NCBI RefSeq assembly: GCF_905397285.1
Contig: NZ_CAJPUX010000003.1
Location: forward strand, 124,001-188,000
Source: Cupriavidus plantarum
Lineage (GTDB): Bacteria > Pseudomonadota > Gammaproteobacteria > Burkholderiales > Burkholderiaceae
DNA length: 64,000 nucleotides
Direction of reading: 5' to 3'
The notes beneath the pieces are model-generated. The model did no database searches and had not been told where the DNA came from. It saw only the letters and a program-made list of their open reading frames with translations. Made by a program: the position numbers and the translations under genes. This document shows positions 55,605 through 64,000 of the stretch, piece after piece; position 1 is the first letter of the stretch; every line of letters begins with the position of its first letter.

Positions 55605-56858
55605 TCACCCAAGCATCCGATCGACCAGCTCCACCCAGTGCATGACCGGTGTATCCGTGCCGCTTTGCAGATGCGTGATGCAACCGATGTTGGCGGACAC
55701 GATGGTCTCCGGCGATGTCGCTTGCAGCTTGGCCAGCTTGTCGTCGCGTAACCGATAGGACAGCTCGGGCTGCAGCACCGAGTACGTGCCGGCCGAGCCG
55801 CAGCACAGATGATTGTCGGCGCAGAGCTTGACCTCGATGCCGAGGCCCGTGAGCAGGCTCTCCACCTTGCCGCGGATTTGCTGGCCGTGTTGCAGCGTGC
55901 ACGGCGGATGCCATGCGATACGGCGGCTGCTGCGCGGCACCGCGCCGGCGAGCCGATGCAGCTCGTCCGAGAACGCGGGCAGAATTTCCGAGATGTCTCG
56001 CGTGAGCGCCGACACGCGCGCCGCGCGCTCGGCATAGGCAGGGTCGTCACGCAGCAGATGGCCGTAGTCCTTCACCATCGCGCCGCATCCCGACGCATTC
56101 ATCACGATCGCTTCCACGCCCTCCTGGATGTATGGCCACCAGGCGTCGATATTGGCGCGCATGTTGTCGAGGCCGCCTGCGTGATCGCCGGTATGGAACC
56201 GGATGGCGCCACAGCAGCCCGCTTCGCGCGCAACCACGGTCTGCACGCCAAGACGGTCCAGCACGCGCGCCGTGGCGGGATTGATGTTGGGCGACATCGC
56301 CGGCTGCACGCAGCCTTCCAGCAGCAGCATCTTGCGCGCATGCGCGGTCGTGGGCCACTTGCCCGGCGCGGCCATCTTCTCGGCAGCCGGAACCTTGTTA
56401 CGCAGCGTCCGCGGCAGGAACGGGCGCACGAGCTGGCCCATACGCAGCGCGGGACGGAACAGCGCTGGGCGCGTGAGACTTTCGCGCAGGGCCCATCGTT
56501 TGAAGCGCTCGTTCGCGGGGCGCTCGATGCCGGCATCGGCGAGTACGTCATCGACGACCTTGCGGCCGATATCCACGAGGCGGCCATAGCGCACGCCGGA
56601 CGGGCATGTGGATTCGCAGTTGCGGCAGGTCAGGCAGCGATCGAGGTGCAGGCGCGTGGATTCGGTCACGGGCTGACCTTCCAGCATCTGCTTCATCAGG
56701 TAGATGCGGCCGCGCGGGCCGTCGAGTTCGTCGCCGAGCAGCTGGTACGTGGGGCAGGTGGCCGTGCAGAAACCGCAGTGCACGCATTTGCCGACGATCG
56801 ATTTGGCTTCCTCGCCCTCGGGCGTGTTGCGCAGGAATTCGGCCAGGGTGGTTTGCAT
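55605..56858 (-). CDS. glcF: glycolate oxidase iron-sulfur subunit
   Basis: A 417-residue subunit with two [4Fe-4S] clusters, CVHCGFCTATCPTY (residues about 26-39) and CLTCRNCESTCPSGVRYG (about 75-92), followed by two CCG-type domains (EAGCCGAIRFHTGD and LCCGSAGTYSVLQ). It passes electrons from GlcD/GlcE towards quinone during glycolate oxidation to glyoxylate. Last gene of glcD-glcE-glcF on the minus strand, 23 bp after glcE. Confidence 0.95.
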   Translation of the reverse strand: MQTTLAEFLRNTPEGEEAKSIVGKCVHCGFCTATCPTYQLLGDELDGPRGRIYLMKQMLEGQPVTESTRLHLDRCLTCRNCESTCPSGVRYGRLVDIGRKVVDDVLADAGIERPANERFKRWALRESLTRPALFRPALRMGQLVRPFLPRTLRNKVPAAEKMAAPGKWPTTAHARKMLLLEGCVQPAMSPNINPATARVLDRLGVQTVVAREAGCCGAIRFHTGDHAGGLDNMRANIDAWWPYIQEGVEAIVMNASGCGAMVKDYGHLLRDDPAYAERAARVSALTRDISEILPAFSDELHRLAGAVPRSSRRIAWHPPCTLQHGQQIRGKVESLLTGLGIEVKLCADNHLCCGSAGTYSVLQPELSYRLRDDKLAKLQATSPETIVSANIGCITHLQSGTDTPVMHWVELVDRMLG

Positions 56859-56881
56859 GGTGAGGACCTTGGCGTAGCGGT

Positions 56882-58006
56882 TCAGAGACCGGGATACATG
56901 CGTTGCGGATTGAAGATGCCGGCGGGATCGAACGTGGCCTTGAGCCGTTGATGGATGGCCATCAGCGGCGATGCGAGCGGCGTGAACACGCCCACGTCCT
57001 TGTCGCCGTTGCGGAACAGCGTCGCATGGCCGCCGACGGCCCGCGCGGCCGCGCGTACGGCCTCTGCGGCGCTGTCATCGGCCTCGGCGGGCGCGAGCCA
57101 CCAGCGCTGGCCGCCGCCCCATTCGACGAGTTGCGCGCCGGGCAGCGGCAGCACGGGCGCCGTGGTCGGCGTGGCGATGCGCCAGAGCGCCGCCCCCATC
57201 GGTCCGGATGGGGTGGCGGACTGAGGCGCGAACGCGGGAGCAAAGAAGTCATGAGATTGCTCGCGCAGGCTGTGCCACAGCGCGACGGCCTCGGCCTCGT
57301 GCACGCGTTCGCCGCCGAGTTTCTCGCAGGCGGAACGGATCGCGGCGGTGGCGCCGGACAGGCGCACATGCAACACGCCGTCGTGCCATGCGGATGCGGC
57401 CAGTGGCAGCGGCTGCCCGCCCCATGTATTCAGGCGGTCGAGGGCCTCTTCCTGCGACACCTCAAAGCGCAGCGTGGCGTCGCCGAACGGCACGGGCATG
57501 ACCTTCAGGGATACCTCCAGCACGATGCCCAGCGTGCCGAGCGACCCGGCGAGCAGGCGCGACACGTCATAGCCCGCGACGTTCTTCATGACCTGTCCGC
57601 CGAAGCTCATCACCTCGCCATGGCCGTCCATCAACTGTGCGCCGAGCACGAAGTCGCGCAGCGCGCCTGCCGATTGCCGGCGCGGGCCAGACAGTCCGGC
57701 CGCCACGGCGCCACCGAGCGTGGCGAGGCCGGGCGCGCAGAAGTGGGGCGGTTCGAAGGCGAGCATCTGCCGGCAGTCGGCCAGGGCGGCCTCGATCTCC
57801 GTCAGCGGCGTGCCGCAGCGCGCGGTGATCACGAGTTCGGCCGGATCGTAGTCAACGATGCCCCGGTAGGCGGTGGTGTCGAGCACGTTGCCAGTCAGCG
57901 CCTGACCATAGAAGTCCTTGCTGCCGCCGCCGCGCAGCCGCAATGGCATACGGGTTTCGTTGGCCGCGCGAATGGCCGCGCGAAAATCGTCGAGAATCGC
58001 TTCCAT
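56882..58006 (-). CDS. glcE: glycolate oxidase FAD-binding subunit
   Basis: A 374-residue FAD-linked subunit of the PCMH fold, smaller than GlcD. MPLRLRGGGSKDFYGQAL, LAFEPPHFCAPGLATLGGAVAAGLSGP and DFVLGAQLMDGHGEVMSFGGQVMKNVAGYDVSRLLAGS are the FAD-binding segments. The C-terminal RLKATFDPAGIFNPQRMYPGL is the usual end of this family. It sits between glcD and glcF with a 75-bp gap after glcD. Confidence 0.95.
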   Translation of the reverse strand: MEAILDDFRAAIRAANETRMPLRLRGGGSKDFYGQALTGNVLDTTAYRGIVDYDPAELVITARCGTPLTEIEAALADCRQMLAFEPPHFCAPGLATLGGAVAAGLSGPRRQSAGALRDFVLGAQLMDGHGEVMSFGGQVMKNVAGYDVSRLLAGSLGTLGIVLEVSLKVMPVPFGDATLRFEVSQEEALDRLNTWGGQPLPLAASAWHDGVLHVRLSGATAAIRSACEKLGGERVHEAEAVALWHSLREQSHDFFAPAFAPQSATPSGPMGAALWRIATPTTAPVLPLPGAQLVEWGGGQRWWLAPAEADDSAAEAVRAAARAVGGHATLFRNGDKDVGVFTPLASPLMAIHQRLKATFDPAGIFNPQRMYPGL

Positions 58007-58081
58007 GAAGACTGTGGGGGTTGTCTCGTTGTCGTCGCTATCGTTATCGGTGCTTCAGTATCTTCAGGGCCTTCAGAGGCA

Positions 58082-59605
58082 CTAAAAGCGCGGCAGATCA
58101 GGGTGGGGCAACAGTCCGCGCTTCACATGCATCTTCCCGTATTCGGCGCAGCGCGCGAGCGTGGGAATCGCCTTGTCCGGATTGAGCAGGCGCGCGGGAT
58201 CGAACGCGGCCTTCACGCCGAAGAACGCCTCGCGCTCCGACGGCGAGAACTGCACGCACATCGAGTTGAGCTTCTCGACGCCCACGCCATGCTCGCCCGT
58301 GACCGTGCCGCCGAGCTCGACGCACGACTCGAGGATATCGGCGCCGAAGAGCTCCGCGCGGTGCCACTCGTCCTGGTCCTCGCCGTTGAACAGGATCAGC
58401 GGATGCATGTTGCCGTCGCCCGCGTGGAAAACGTTGATGCACCGCAGGCCGTACTTGTGCTCCATCTGCTCGATGCGCTTGAGCAGGGTGCCGATGTGCT
58501 TGCGCGGAATCGTGCCGTCCATGCAGTAGTAGTCGGGCGAGATGCGCCCCGCGGCCGGGAACGCGTTCTTGCGGCCGCTCCAGAAGCGCAACCGCTCGGC
58601 CTCGCTCTGCGACACCGTGATGCGCGTGGCGCCGGAGGCGCGCAGCACCTCGCTCATCCGTTCGATTTCCTCGGCCACCTCTTCGGGCGTGCCATCGGAC
58701 TCGCAGAGCAGGATGGCGGCGGCGTCGATGTCGTAGCCCGCGTGCACGAATTCTTCCACGGCGGCCGTGGCGGGACGGTCCATCATCTCGAGGCCCGCGG
58801 GGATGATGCCGGCCGCGATCACGTCGGCCACGGCATTGCCGCCTTTCTCGACGTCGTCGAAGCTGGCCATGATCACTTGCGCGAGCTGCGGCTTGGGAAT
58901 CAACCGCACCGTGACCTCCGTCACCACGGCGAGCATGCCCTCTGAGCCGATAACGGTGGCAAGCAGGTCGAGGCCGGGCGCATCGGGCGCCTCGGAGCCG
59001 AACACGACGACGTCGCCTTCCATCGTCACCCCGCGCACGCGCAGCACGTTATGGACCGTCAGGCCGTACTTGAGGCAGTGGACGCCGCCCGAGTTCTCGC
59101 TGACGTTGCCCCCGATCGAGCAGGCGATCTGCGACGAAGGATCGGGCGCGTAATAGAGGTTGTAGGGCGCGGCCGCCTCGGAGATCGCGAGGTTGCGGAC
59201 ACCGGGCTGGACCACGGCCGTGCGCGAGCGCGCATCGACGTCGAGGATGCGCTTGAACCTGGCGAGCGACAGCACGAGACCGCCGGCAATCGGCATCGCG
59301 CCGCCGGACAGGCTGGTGCCCGAGCCGCGCGGCACCACGGGCACGCCCAGCGAATGGCACAGGCGCAGGATTTCACAGACCTGGTTTTCGGTATCGGGCA
59401 GCACCACGGCATCGGGCACCTGCCGATAGGCCGCGAGTCCGTCGCATTCGTAAGGCACGGTGTCTTCGGCTTTCCACAGGATCGCCGTGTCCGGCAGGAT
59501 GCGCGCGAGGCCGGCCAGCAGCGCGTCGCGGCGCCGATCGAGGGCGGGGTCGCGCGCGGGCTGTGCGGGGTGGGCGAGGGACGGGTCGTCGTGCGGGGCG
59601 TTCAT
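58082..59605 (-). CDS. glcD: glycolate oxidase subunit GlcD (FAD-linked)
   Basis: A 507-residue catalytic subunit. FAD-binding blocks are VVPRGSGTSLSGGAMPIAGG and CSIGGNVSENSGGVHCLKYG, then VIGSEGMLAVVTEVTVRL. The C-terminal HAGDGNMHPLILF and TGEHGVGVEKLNSM motifs hold the substrate-site His residues. First gene of glcDEF. TATAGT on the minus strand (plus 59661-59666), 56 bp upstream of the start codon, is a possible -10. A second GlcD-like oxidase lies just upstream beyond the LysR gene. Confidence 0.95.
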   Translation of the reverse strand: MNAPHDDPSLAHPAQPARDPALDRRRDALLAGLARILPDTAILWKAEDTVPYECDGLAAYRQVPDAVVLPDTENQVCEILRLCHSLGVPVVPRGSGTSLSGGAMPIAGGLVLSLARFKRILDVDARSRTAVVQPGVRNLAISEAAAPYNLYYAPDPSSQIACSIGGNVSENSGGVHCLKYGLTVHNVLRVRGVTMEGDVVVFGSEAPDAPGLDLLATVIGSEGMLAVVTEVTVRLIPKPQLAQVIMASFDDVEKGGNAVADVIAAGIIPAGLEMMDRPATAAVEEFVHAGYDIDAAAILLCESDGTPEEVAEEIERMSEVLRASGATRITVSQSEAERLRFWSGRKNAFPAAGRISPDYYCMDGTIPRKHIGTLLKRIEQMEHKYGLRCINVFHAGDGNMHPLILFNGEDQDEWHRAELFGADILESCVELGGTVTGEHGVGVEKLNSMCVQFSPSEREAFFGVKAAFDPARLLNPDKAIPTLARCAEYGKMHVKRGLLPHPDLPRF

Positions 59606-59797
59606 GGCAACTCCAATGGCAACCTCCCGGAGCCGGAAAACGGGCCGGCCGGGTGGGCTGACTATAGCGCAGGCCCCCCGCCGCGGGCGCGATTGCCACG
59701 TGAATTCGGCGTGGCGGACCGATCAAAACTGCTCATGCCACGCGCGGCGCGAGTCCGGTATGTCTGCCTCCAGCTTAGTGCGCCTGCACGAGGGCAA

Positions 59798-60688
59798 CTA
59801 CCAGTCAAGGCCCAGCAGCCAGTCCACGAAATAGCGCGCTTCGGGCTTGAGCGGCGCCTGTTCCCGCTCGACGATGTAATAGCCATGCGGCGACACCGAT
59901 TCGATATCGAGCAGCTTCACCATCTGGCCGGCCGCGAGCCACTGGCGCGCCATGCGCTGCCGCACGAGCGCCACGCCCTGGTTGGACGCAATGGCCTCGA
60001 GCAGCAGGCCGATGTCATTGAACTGCGGGCCGGTCTGGGGCTCGGGCCAGTCGAGGCCGGCCGTCTCGAACCACGGCCGCCACGGTTCCAGCGGGCTGCG
60101 CAGCAGCACGAGGTTGTGCAGGTCCGCGGGCTTCGTGATCGAACTGCCGTTGATGCGGTCGTAATACTCGCGTCCGCAGGCCGGAAACACTGGCTCAACG
60201 AGGAGTTTGGTGGTGCGCAGGTCCGGATAACGCCCCGTGCCGTAGCGCACCTCGACGTCGGTATCCTCGGCCTTCACGTCGAGGAACGGAATGGCGAGAT
60301 GCAGTTCGAGGTCGATATGCGGGTACAGCGCGCCGAACTCGGGCAGGCGTGGTACCAGGTGCTGGCGTCCGAACGTGGGCGGAATGGCCACGCGCAGGCG
60401 TGTGCGCAGCTTGTTGTATTCGGGCCGCGCGAGCTCGTTGAGCGACTTGAGCGCGTCCTGCACGTTGCGCTGGTAGCGCGTGCCCGCCGCGGTGAGGCGC
60501 AGCGCCGCGTTGGAGCGCACGAACAGATCCTCGCCCCAGAGCTCCTCGAGGTTCTTGATGCGGTGCGACACGGCGCTGGGCGTCACCGAGAGCTCTTCGG
60601 CCGCGCGGGCAAAGCTGCCCAGCCGCGCGGCGGCCTCGAAGGCGATGAGCAGGTGCAGCGGCGGGACGCGATGGAAGACCGAGGCCAT
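59798..60688 (-). CDS. LysR-family (GcvA-type) transcriptional regulator
   Basis: A 296-residue regulator. Helix-turn-helix region FEAAARLGSFARAAEELSVTPSAVSHRIKNLEE in residues about 17-49; the remainder is a substrate-binding domain with QGVALVRQRMARQWLAAGQMV near the end, typical of GcvA-like LysR proteins. It is located between glcD and the second FAD-linked oxidase, all on the minus strand, so it plausibly controls one or both. Its ligand could be a 2-hydroxyacid, but this is inference. Confidence 0.87.
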   Translation of the reverse strand: MASVFHRVPPLHLLIAFEAAARLGSFARAAEELSVTPSAVSHRIKNLEELWGEDLFVRSNAALRLTAAGTRYQRNVQDALKSLNELARPEYNKLRTRLRVAIPPTFGRQHLVPRLPEFGALYPHIDLELHLAIPFLDVKAEDTDVEVRYGTGRYPDLRTTKLLVEPVFPACGREYYDRINGSSITKPADLHNLVLLRSPLEPWRPWFETAGLDWPEPQTGPQFNDIGLLLEAIASNQGVALVRQRMARQWLAAGQMVKLLDIESVSPHGYYIVEREQAPLKPEARYFVDWLLGLDW

Positions 60689-60703
60689 GGTTCGGCGCCC
60701 CGC

Positions 60704-62122
60704 TCAGCGCGATGCGCTGAAGATCTTGCCGGGGTTGAGGATATGGTTCGGGTCGAGCGCGTCCTTGATGGCGCGCATCAGGTCCAGCGCGTCCTCGCCA
60801 TGTTCCTGCACGAGGAACGCCTTCTTGTGCAGCCCCACGCCATGCTCGCCGGTGCAGGTGCCGCCCATGGCCAGCGCGCGCTCGACGATGCGGCGGTTGA
60901 TGGCCTCCGCCTCCGCCATTTCTTCGCGGTTCGCCGGATCGACGAGGATCGCCACGTGGAAGTTGCCGTCCCCGACATGGCCCACGATCGGGCAGGGCAG
61001 GGCCGAGGCATTGAGGTCGCGCTCCGTCTCCGTCACGCACTCGGCCAGCCGCGAGATCGGCACGCAGACGTCCGTGGTAACCGACTTGCAGCCCGGCTTG
61101 AGCTGCAGCATCGCGAAGAACGCGGTGTGGCGCGCGTTCCAGAGCCGGCTGCGGTCCTCCGGGCGCGTGGCCCATTCGAAGCCCTGCCCGCCATGCTCGG
61201 CGGCGATCTGCTGCACGGTCTCGGCCTGCTCGCGCACGCCGGCTTCGGTGCCGTGGAATTCGAAGAACAGATGCGGCGTCTCCGCCATCGTCATGTTGTC
61301 GTGACGATTGATGGCGCGGATGGCGAGCGCATCGACGAACTCCACACGCGCCACGGGCACGCCAAGCTGGATCGTCTCGATGGTGGCGCGCACGGCGTCG
61401 CCCATGCTCGGGAACGCGCAGACCGCGGCGGAGATAGCCTCCGGCTGCGGGTACAGGCGCACGGTCACCTCGGTGATGATGCCGAGCGTGCCTTCGCTGC
61501 CGACGAACAGGCGGGTCAGGTCGTAACCGGCCGAGGACTTCCGGGCGTGTGTACCGGTGCGGATCACGCGGCCATCGGCCGTCACGACAGTCAGCGCCAG
61601 CACGTTCTCGCGCATCGTGCCGTAGCGCACGGCGTTGGTGCCGGACGCGCGCGTGGCGCTCATGCCGCCGATCGAGGCATCCGCGCCCGGATCGATCGGG
61701 AAGAACAGGCCGGTGTCCTTGATTTCCTGGTTCAGCTGTTTGCGCAGCACGCCCGTCTGCACGGTCGCGGTCAGGTCTTCCGCATGAACCGCGAGCACGC
61801 GGTTCATCTGCGACAGGTCCAGGCTGATGCCGCCGGCCACGGCCAGCAAATGGCCTTCGAGCGACGAACCAGCGCCGTACGGGATCAGCGGCACCGCATG
61901 TTCGTTGCACAGGCGCGCCACCTCGGCGACTTCCTCGGTCGTGTGGGCGAAGACCACGGCATCGGGCGGCTCGGGCGGGAACGGCGACTCGTCGCGGCCA
62001 TGATGCTCACGCACGCCGGCGGAAGTGGTGAAGCGGTCGCCGAAGCGCGCCGCCAGCGTCTGCGCGACGATGTCCGGCAGCGGCCGGCGGGCAAGCGCGG
62101 AGGCAGGGGTGGGGTGATTCAT
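60704..62122 (-). CDS. FAD-linked D-2-hydroxyacid oxidase (D-lactate dehydrogenase/GlcD-like)
   Basis: A 472-residue oxidase of the vanillyl-alcohol oxidase fold. FAD-binding blocks are IPYGAGSSLEGHLLAVAGG, FPIDPGADASIGGMSATRASG and LFVGSEGTLGIITEVTVRL; the C-terminal VGHVGDGNFHVAIL and GTCTGEHGVGLHKK carry the active-site His residues. It is closest in pattern to cytochrome-linked D-lactate dehydrogenases (Dld1-like) and lacks the [4Fe-4S] partner genes. It is 15 bp upstream of the LysR gene, so the two may be one transcript. D-lactate is the likely but unproven substrate. Confidence 0.87.
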   Translation of the reverse strand: MNHPTPASALARRPLPDIVAQTLAARFGDRFTTSAGVREHHGRDESPFPPEPPDAVVFAHTTEEVAEVARLCNEHAVPLIPYGAGSSLEGHLLAVAGGISLDLSQMNRVLAVHAEDLTATVQTGVLRKQLNQEIKDTGLFFPIDPGADASIGGMSATRASGTNAVRYGTMRENVLALTVVTADGRVIRTGTHARKSSAGYDLTRLFVGSEGTLGIITEVTVRLYPQPEAISAAVCAFPSMGDAVRATIETIQLGVPVARVEFVDALAIRAINRHDNMTMAETPHLFFEFHGTEAGVREQAETVQQIAAEHGGQGFEWATRPEDRSRLWNARHTAFFAMLQLKPGCKSVTTDVCVPISRLAECVTETERDLNASALPCPIVGHVGDGNFHVAILVDPANREEMAEAEAINRRIVERALAMGGTCTGEHGVGLHKKAFLVQEHGEDALDLMRAIKDALDPNHILNPGKIFSASR

Positions 62123-62248
62123 GATGGGGCGTCTCCGGCAATATTCTCGAATGCCGACATTCTACGCCCGCGGCTTCCTGCGCTTCCCCTCCGGGCCCAT
62201 AATGCGCGCATTCCTCATCGACACCGCATCGGACAACAAGGAGACCGC

Positions 62249-62806
62249 ATGGGCAATCGCCTGTCGAAGATCGCCACGCGTACCGGCGACGCCGGGACCA
62301 CGGGCCTGGGCGACGGCAGCCGCACCGGCAAGAACAGTCAGCGCATCGCCGCTATCGGGGACGTGGACGAGCTCAACTCGCATATCGGCGTGCTGCTGAC
62401 CGAATCCGGCGTGCCGGACGACGTCCACGACCTGCTGGTCGCCGTGCAACACGACCTGTTCGACCTGGGCGGCGAACTGTCGATTCCCGGCTACACGTTG
62501 CTGCAGACCGAGCAGGTCGCGCAACTGGACACGTGGCTGGAACATTACAATGGCGCGCTGCCGCGCCTGGCCGAGTTCATCCTGCCGGGCGGTTCGCGCG
62601 CGGCAGCCACCGCGCACGTCTGCCGGACGGTCTGCCGGCGCGCGGAGCGGGCGCTGGTGGGGCTCGGCGCGACGGAGGCGCTCAACGAGGCGCCGCGCCA
62701 GTATCTGAACCGGCTGTCCGACCTGCTGTTCGTGCTCGCTCGCGTGCTGAACCGGGAGGCGGGCTGCGGCGACGTTCTGTGGCAGCGCGAACGGAAAAGT
62801 TCATAA
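62249..62806 (+). CDS. PduO-type cob(I)alamin/cobinamide adenosyltransferase
   Basis: A 185-residue enzyme transferring the adenosyl group of ATP to cob(I)alamin. The ATP-binding signature is TRTGDAGTTGLGDGSRTGKN; GDVDELNSHIGVLL, VCRTVCRRAERAL and YLNRLSDLLFVLARVLN are the remaining PduO motifs. ATG 62249 is preceded by AAGGAG; the same frame is open for over 3 kb upstream but only antisense to other genes. It may supply adenosylcobalamin to a mutase elsewhere. dnaK follows after 194 bp. Confidence 0.9.
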   Translation: MGNRLSKIATRTGDAGTTGLGDGSRTGKNSQRIAAIGDVDELNSHIGVLLTESGVPDDVHDLLVAVQHDLFDLGGELSIPGYTLLQTEQVAQLDTWLEHYNGALPRLAEFILPGGSRAAATAHVCRTVCRRAERALVGLGATEALNEAPRQYLNRLSDLLFVLARVLNREAGCGDVLWQRERKSS

Positions 62807-62913
62807 TAAGCCGCTTCAATGGGCTAGTAGAGGTGCGTGTGGCGAGCCACGGCCACGGGCTGGCGGGTCGGACGGCATAACCGAGAAATTTACTCGGAAA
62901 TGTCATTTTGACC

Positions 62914-62941
62914 CTTGAAAAGCCCTCGGACGGCCACATTT
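62914..62941 (+). promoter_or_regulatory. heat-shock (sigma-32) promoter of dnaK
   Basis: CTTGAAA (62914-62920), a 13-bp spacer, then CCACATTT (62934-62941), close to the consensus CTTGAAA-N11-16-CCCCATnT (all seven bases of the -35 and seven of eight in the -10). It is 60 bp before the dnaK ATG. Confidence 0.8.
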
Positions 62942-63000
62942 CGCACTCAGGTTGAATTGCAGCCCCCCAAGAGCGCGGGGCTCAATAGGAGAGAATACAA

Positions 63001-64000
63001 ATGGGTAAGATCATCGGTATCGACTTGGGTACCACCAATAGCTGCGTTTCGGTACTGGAAGGCAACACGCCGAAGGTTATCGAGAACTCCGAAGGCGCCC
63101 GCACGACGCCTTCCATCATCGCCTACATGGAAGACGGCGAAATCCTGGTCGGCGCGCCGGCCAAACGTCAGGCGGTGACCAATCCGCGCAACACGCTGTA
63201 TGCCGTGAAGCGCCTGATCGGCCGCAAGTTCGAAGAGAAGGAAGTCCAGAAGGACATCGGCCTGATGCCGTATGCCATCGTCAAGGCCGACAACGGCGAC
63301 GCATGGGTCGGCGTGCGCGACCAGAAGCTGGCACCGCCGCAGGTGTCCGCCGAAGTCCTGCGCAAGATGAAGAAGACCGCCGAGGACTACCTGGGCGAGC
63401 CGGTGACCGAGGCCGTGATCACGGTGCCCGCGTACTTCAACGACTCGCAGCGCCAGGCGACCAAGGACGCCGGCCGTATCGCGGGTCTCGACGTCAAGCG
63501 CATCATCAACGAGCCGACCGCGGCCGCGCTGGCGTTCGGCATGGACAAGAACGAGAAGGGCGACCGCAAGATTGCCGTATATGACCTCGGTGGCGGTACG
63601 TTCGACATCTCGATCATCGAGATCGCGGACGTGGACGGCGAGAAGCAGTTCGAAGTGCTGTCGACCAACGGCGATACGTTCCTCGGCGGTGAAGACTTCG
63701 ACCAGCGCCTGATCGACTACATCATCGGCGAGTTCAAGAAGGAACAGGGCGTCGATCTGTCGAAGGACGTGCTCGCGCTGCAGCGCCTGAAGGAAGCCGC
63801 CGAAAAGGCCAAGATCGAACTGTCGAGCTCGCAGCAGACCGAAATCAACCTGCCGTACATCACGGCGGATGCCTCGGGTCCGAAGCACTTGAACCTGAAG
63901 ATCACGCGCGCCAAGTTCGAAGCGCTGGTCGAGGAACTGATCGCCCGCACGATCGAGCCCTGCCGCATCGCGATCAAGGACGCCGGCGTGCGCGTGAGCG
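63001..64000 (+). CDS. dnaK: molecular chaperone DnaK (5' part, runs off the window)
   Basis: The first 333 codons of Hsp70. [21 protein letters not shown] opens the ATPase domain; [52 protein letters not shown] and [18 protein letters not shown] are the nucleotide-binding signatures. DnaK refolds proteins with DnaJ and GrpE; neither gene is visible here and dnaJ may lie just beyond the edge. The ATG has GGAGA upstream (aataggagagaataca). Expression should be heat-induced through the upstream sigma-32 promoter. Confidence 0.97.
   Translation, partial: MGKIIGIDLGTTNSCVSVLEGNTPKVIENSEGARTTPSIIAYMEDGEILVGAPAKRQAVTNPRNTLYAVKRLIGRKFEEKEVQKDIGLMPYAIVKADNGDAWVGVRDQKLAPPQVSAEVLRKMKKTAEDYLGEPVTEAVITVPAYFNDSQRQATKDAGRIAGLDVKRIINEPTAAALAFGMDKNEKGDRKIAVYDLGGGTFDISIIEIADVDGEKQFEVLSTNGDTFLGGEDFDQRLIDYIIGEFKKEQGVDLSKDVLALQRLKEAAEKAKIELSSSQQTEINLPYITADASGPKHLNLKITRAKFEALVEELIARTIEPCRIAIKDAGVRVS

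Noticed and set aside
59051..62248. An open frame of over 1000 codons on the plus strand continuing into the adenosyltransferase gene
   Set aside because: It is antisense to glcD, the LysR gene and the D-lactate oxidase, which all have clear family motifs. Long antisense frames are common at this GC content. Only 62249-62806 has protein-family support.

Overview
This window is a GC-rich chromosomal segment of a beta-proteobacterium in the Burkholderiales. Cupriavidus or a close Ralstonia relative is most likely. The evidence is a complete Phc cell-density signalling set (phcA plus phcBSRQ), a Bug-type tripartite tricarboxylate receptor, the fur/bamE and recG/oxyR neighbourhoods, and pilT/pilU. 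It is mostly conserved core genome. I see no insertion sequence, prophage, integrase, CRISPR array, rRNA or tRNA gene.

Layout. 0-3.7 kb: end of an NADP-malic enzyme, a secreted barnase-like RNase overlapping its barstar-like inhibitor, a YidB-family protein, and rsmE with a VOC-family gene. 3.8-8.9 kb: transketolase, GAPDH, a flavin-reductase-like protein and the LysR regulator phcA. 9-15.5 kb: fur and divergent bamE, dapB, leuS, lptE and holA. 15.6-20.3 kb: proA, hemJ-like, an HCCA-isomerase-like gene, a THUMP RNA methyltransferase and an unusual response regulator. 20.5-24 kb: the split transhydrogenase (pntAA, pntAB, pntB) with panD lodged inside it. 24.2-30.6 kb: TorF-type porin, ACT-like small protein plus DapA-like aldolase, Nudix hydrolase plus mnmA, a small REP-like repeat array, a GST and purB. 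30.6-34.8 kb: SMP-30-like lactonase, Bug receptor, cytochrome b561 and two YceI proteins. 35.2-40.2 kb: phcBSRQ. 40.2-46 kb: secF, secD, yajC, tgt and queA on the minus strand. 46-55.6 kb: recG, oxyR, a 62-codon ORF, dps, ubiA, proC, a YggS-family gene, pilT, pilU and a glutathione peroxidase. 55.6-62.1 kb: glcF, glcE and glcD, a LysR regulator and a second FAD-linked D-2-hydroxyacid oxidase. 62.2-64 kb: a PduO-type adenosyltransferase and the 5' part of dnaK behind a clear heat-shock promoter.

How it works together. The most coherent system is Phc. PhcB, a methyltransferase, would make the 3-hydroxy fatty-acid methyl-ester signal; PhcS would sense it; PhcR and PhcQ would relay it; and PhcA, 26 kb away in the same window, would be the master regulator. 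Other linked sets are the Sec accessory complex with queuosine synthesis, oxidative-stress control (oxyR, dps), and glycolate/D-lactate oxidation. The strongest non-coding observations are a perfect 15-bp inverted repeat upstream of the GST gene, the repeat array after mnmA, a palindrome overlapping the oxyR promoter, and a promoter-like -10 box in the loop of the dps terminator.
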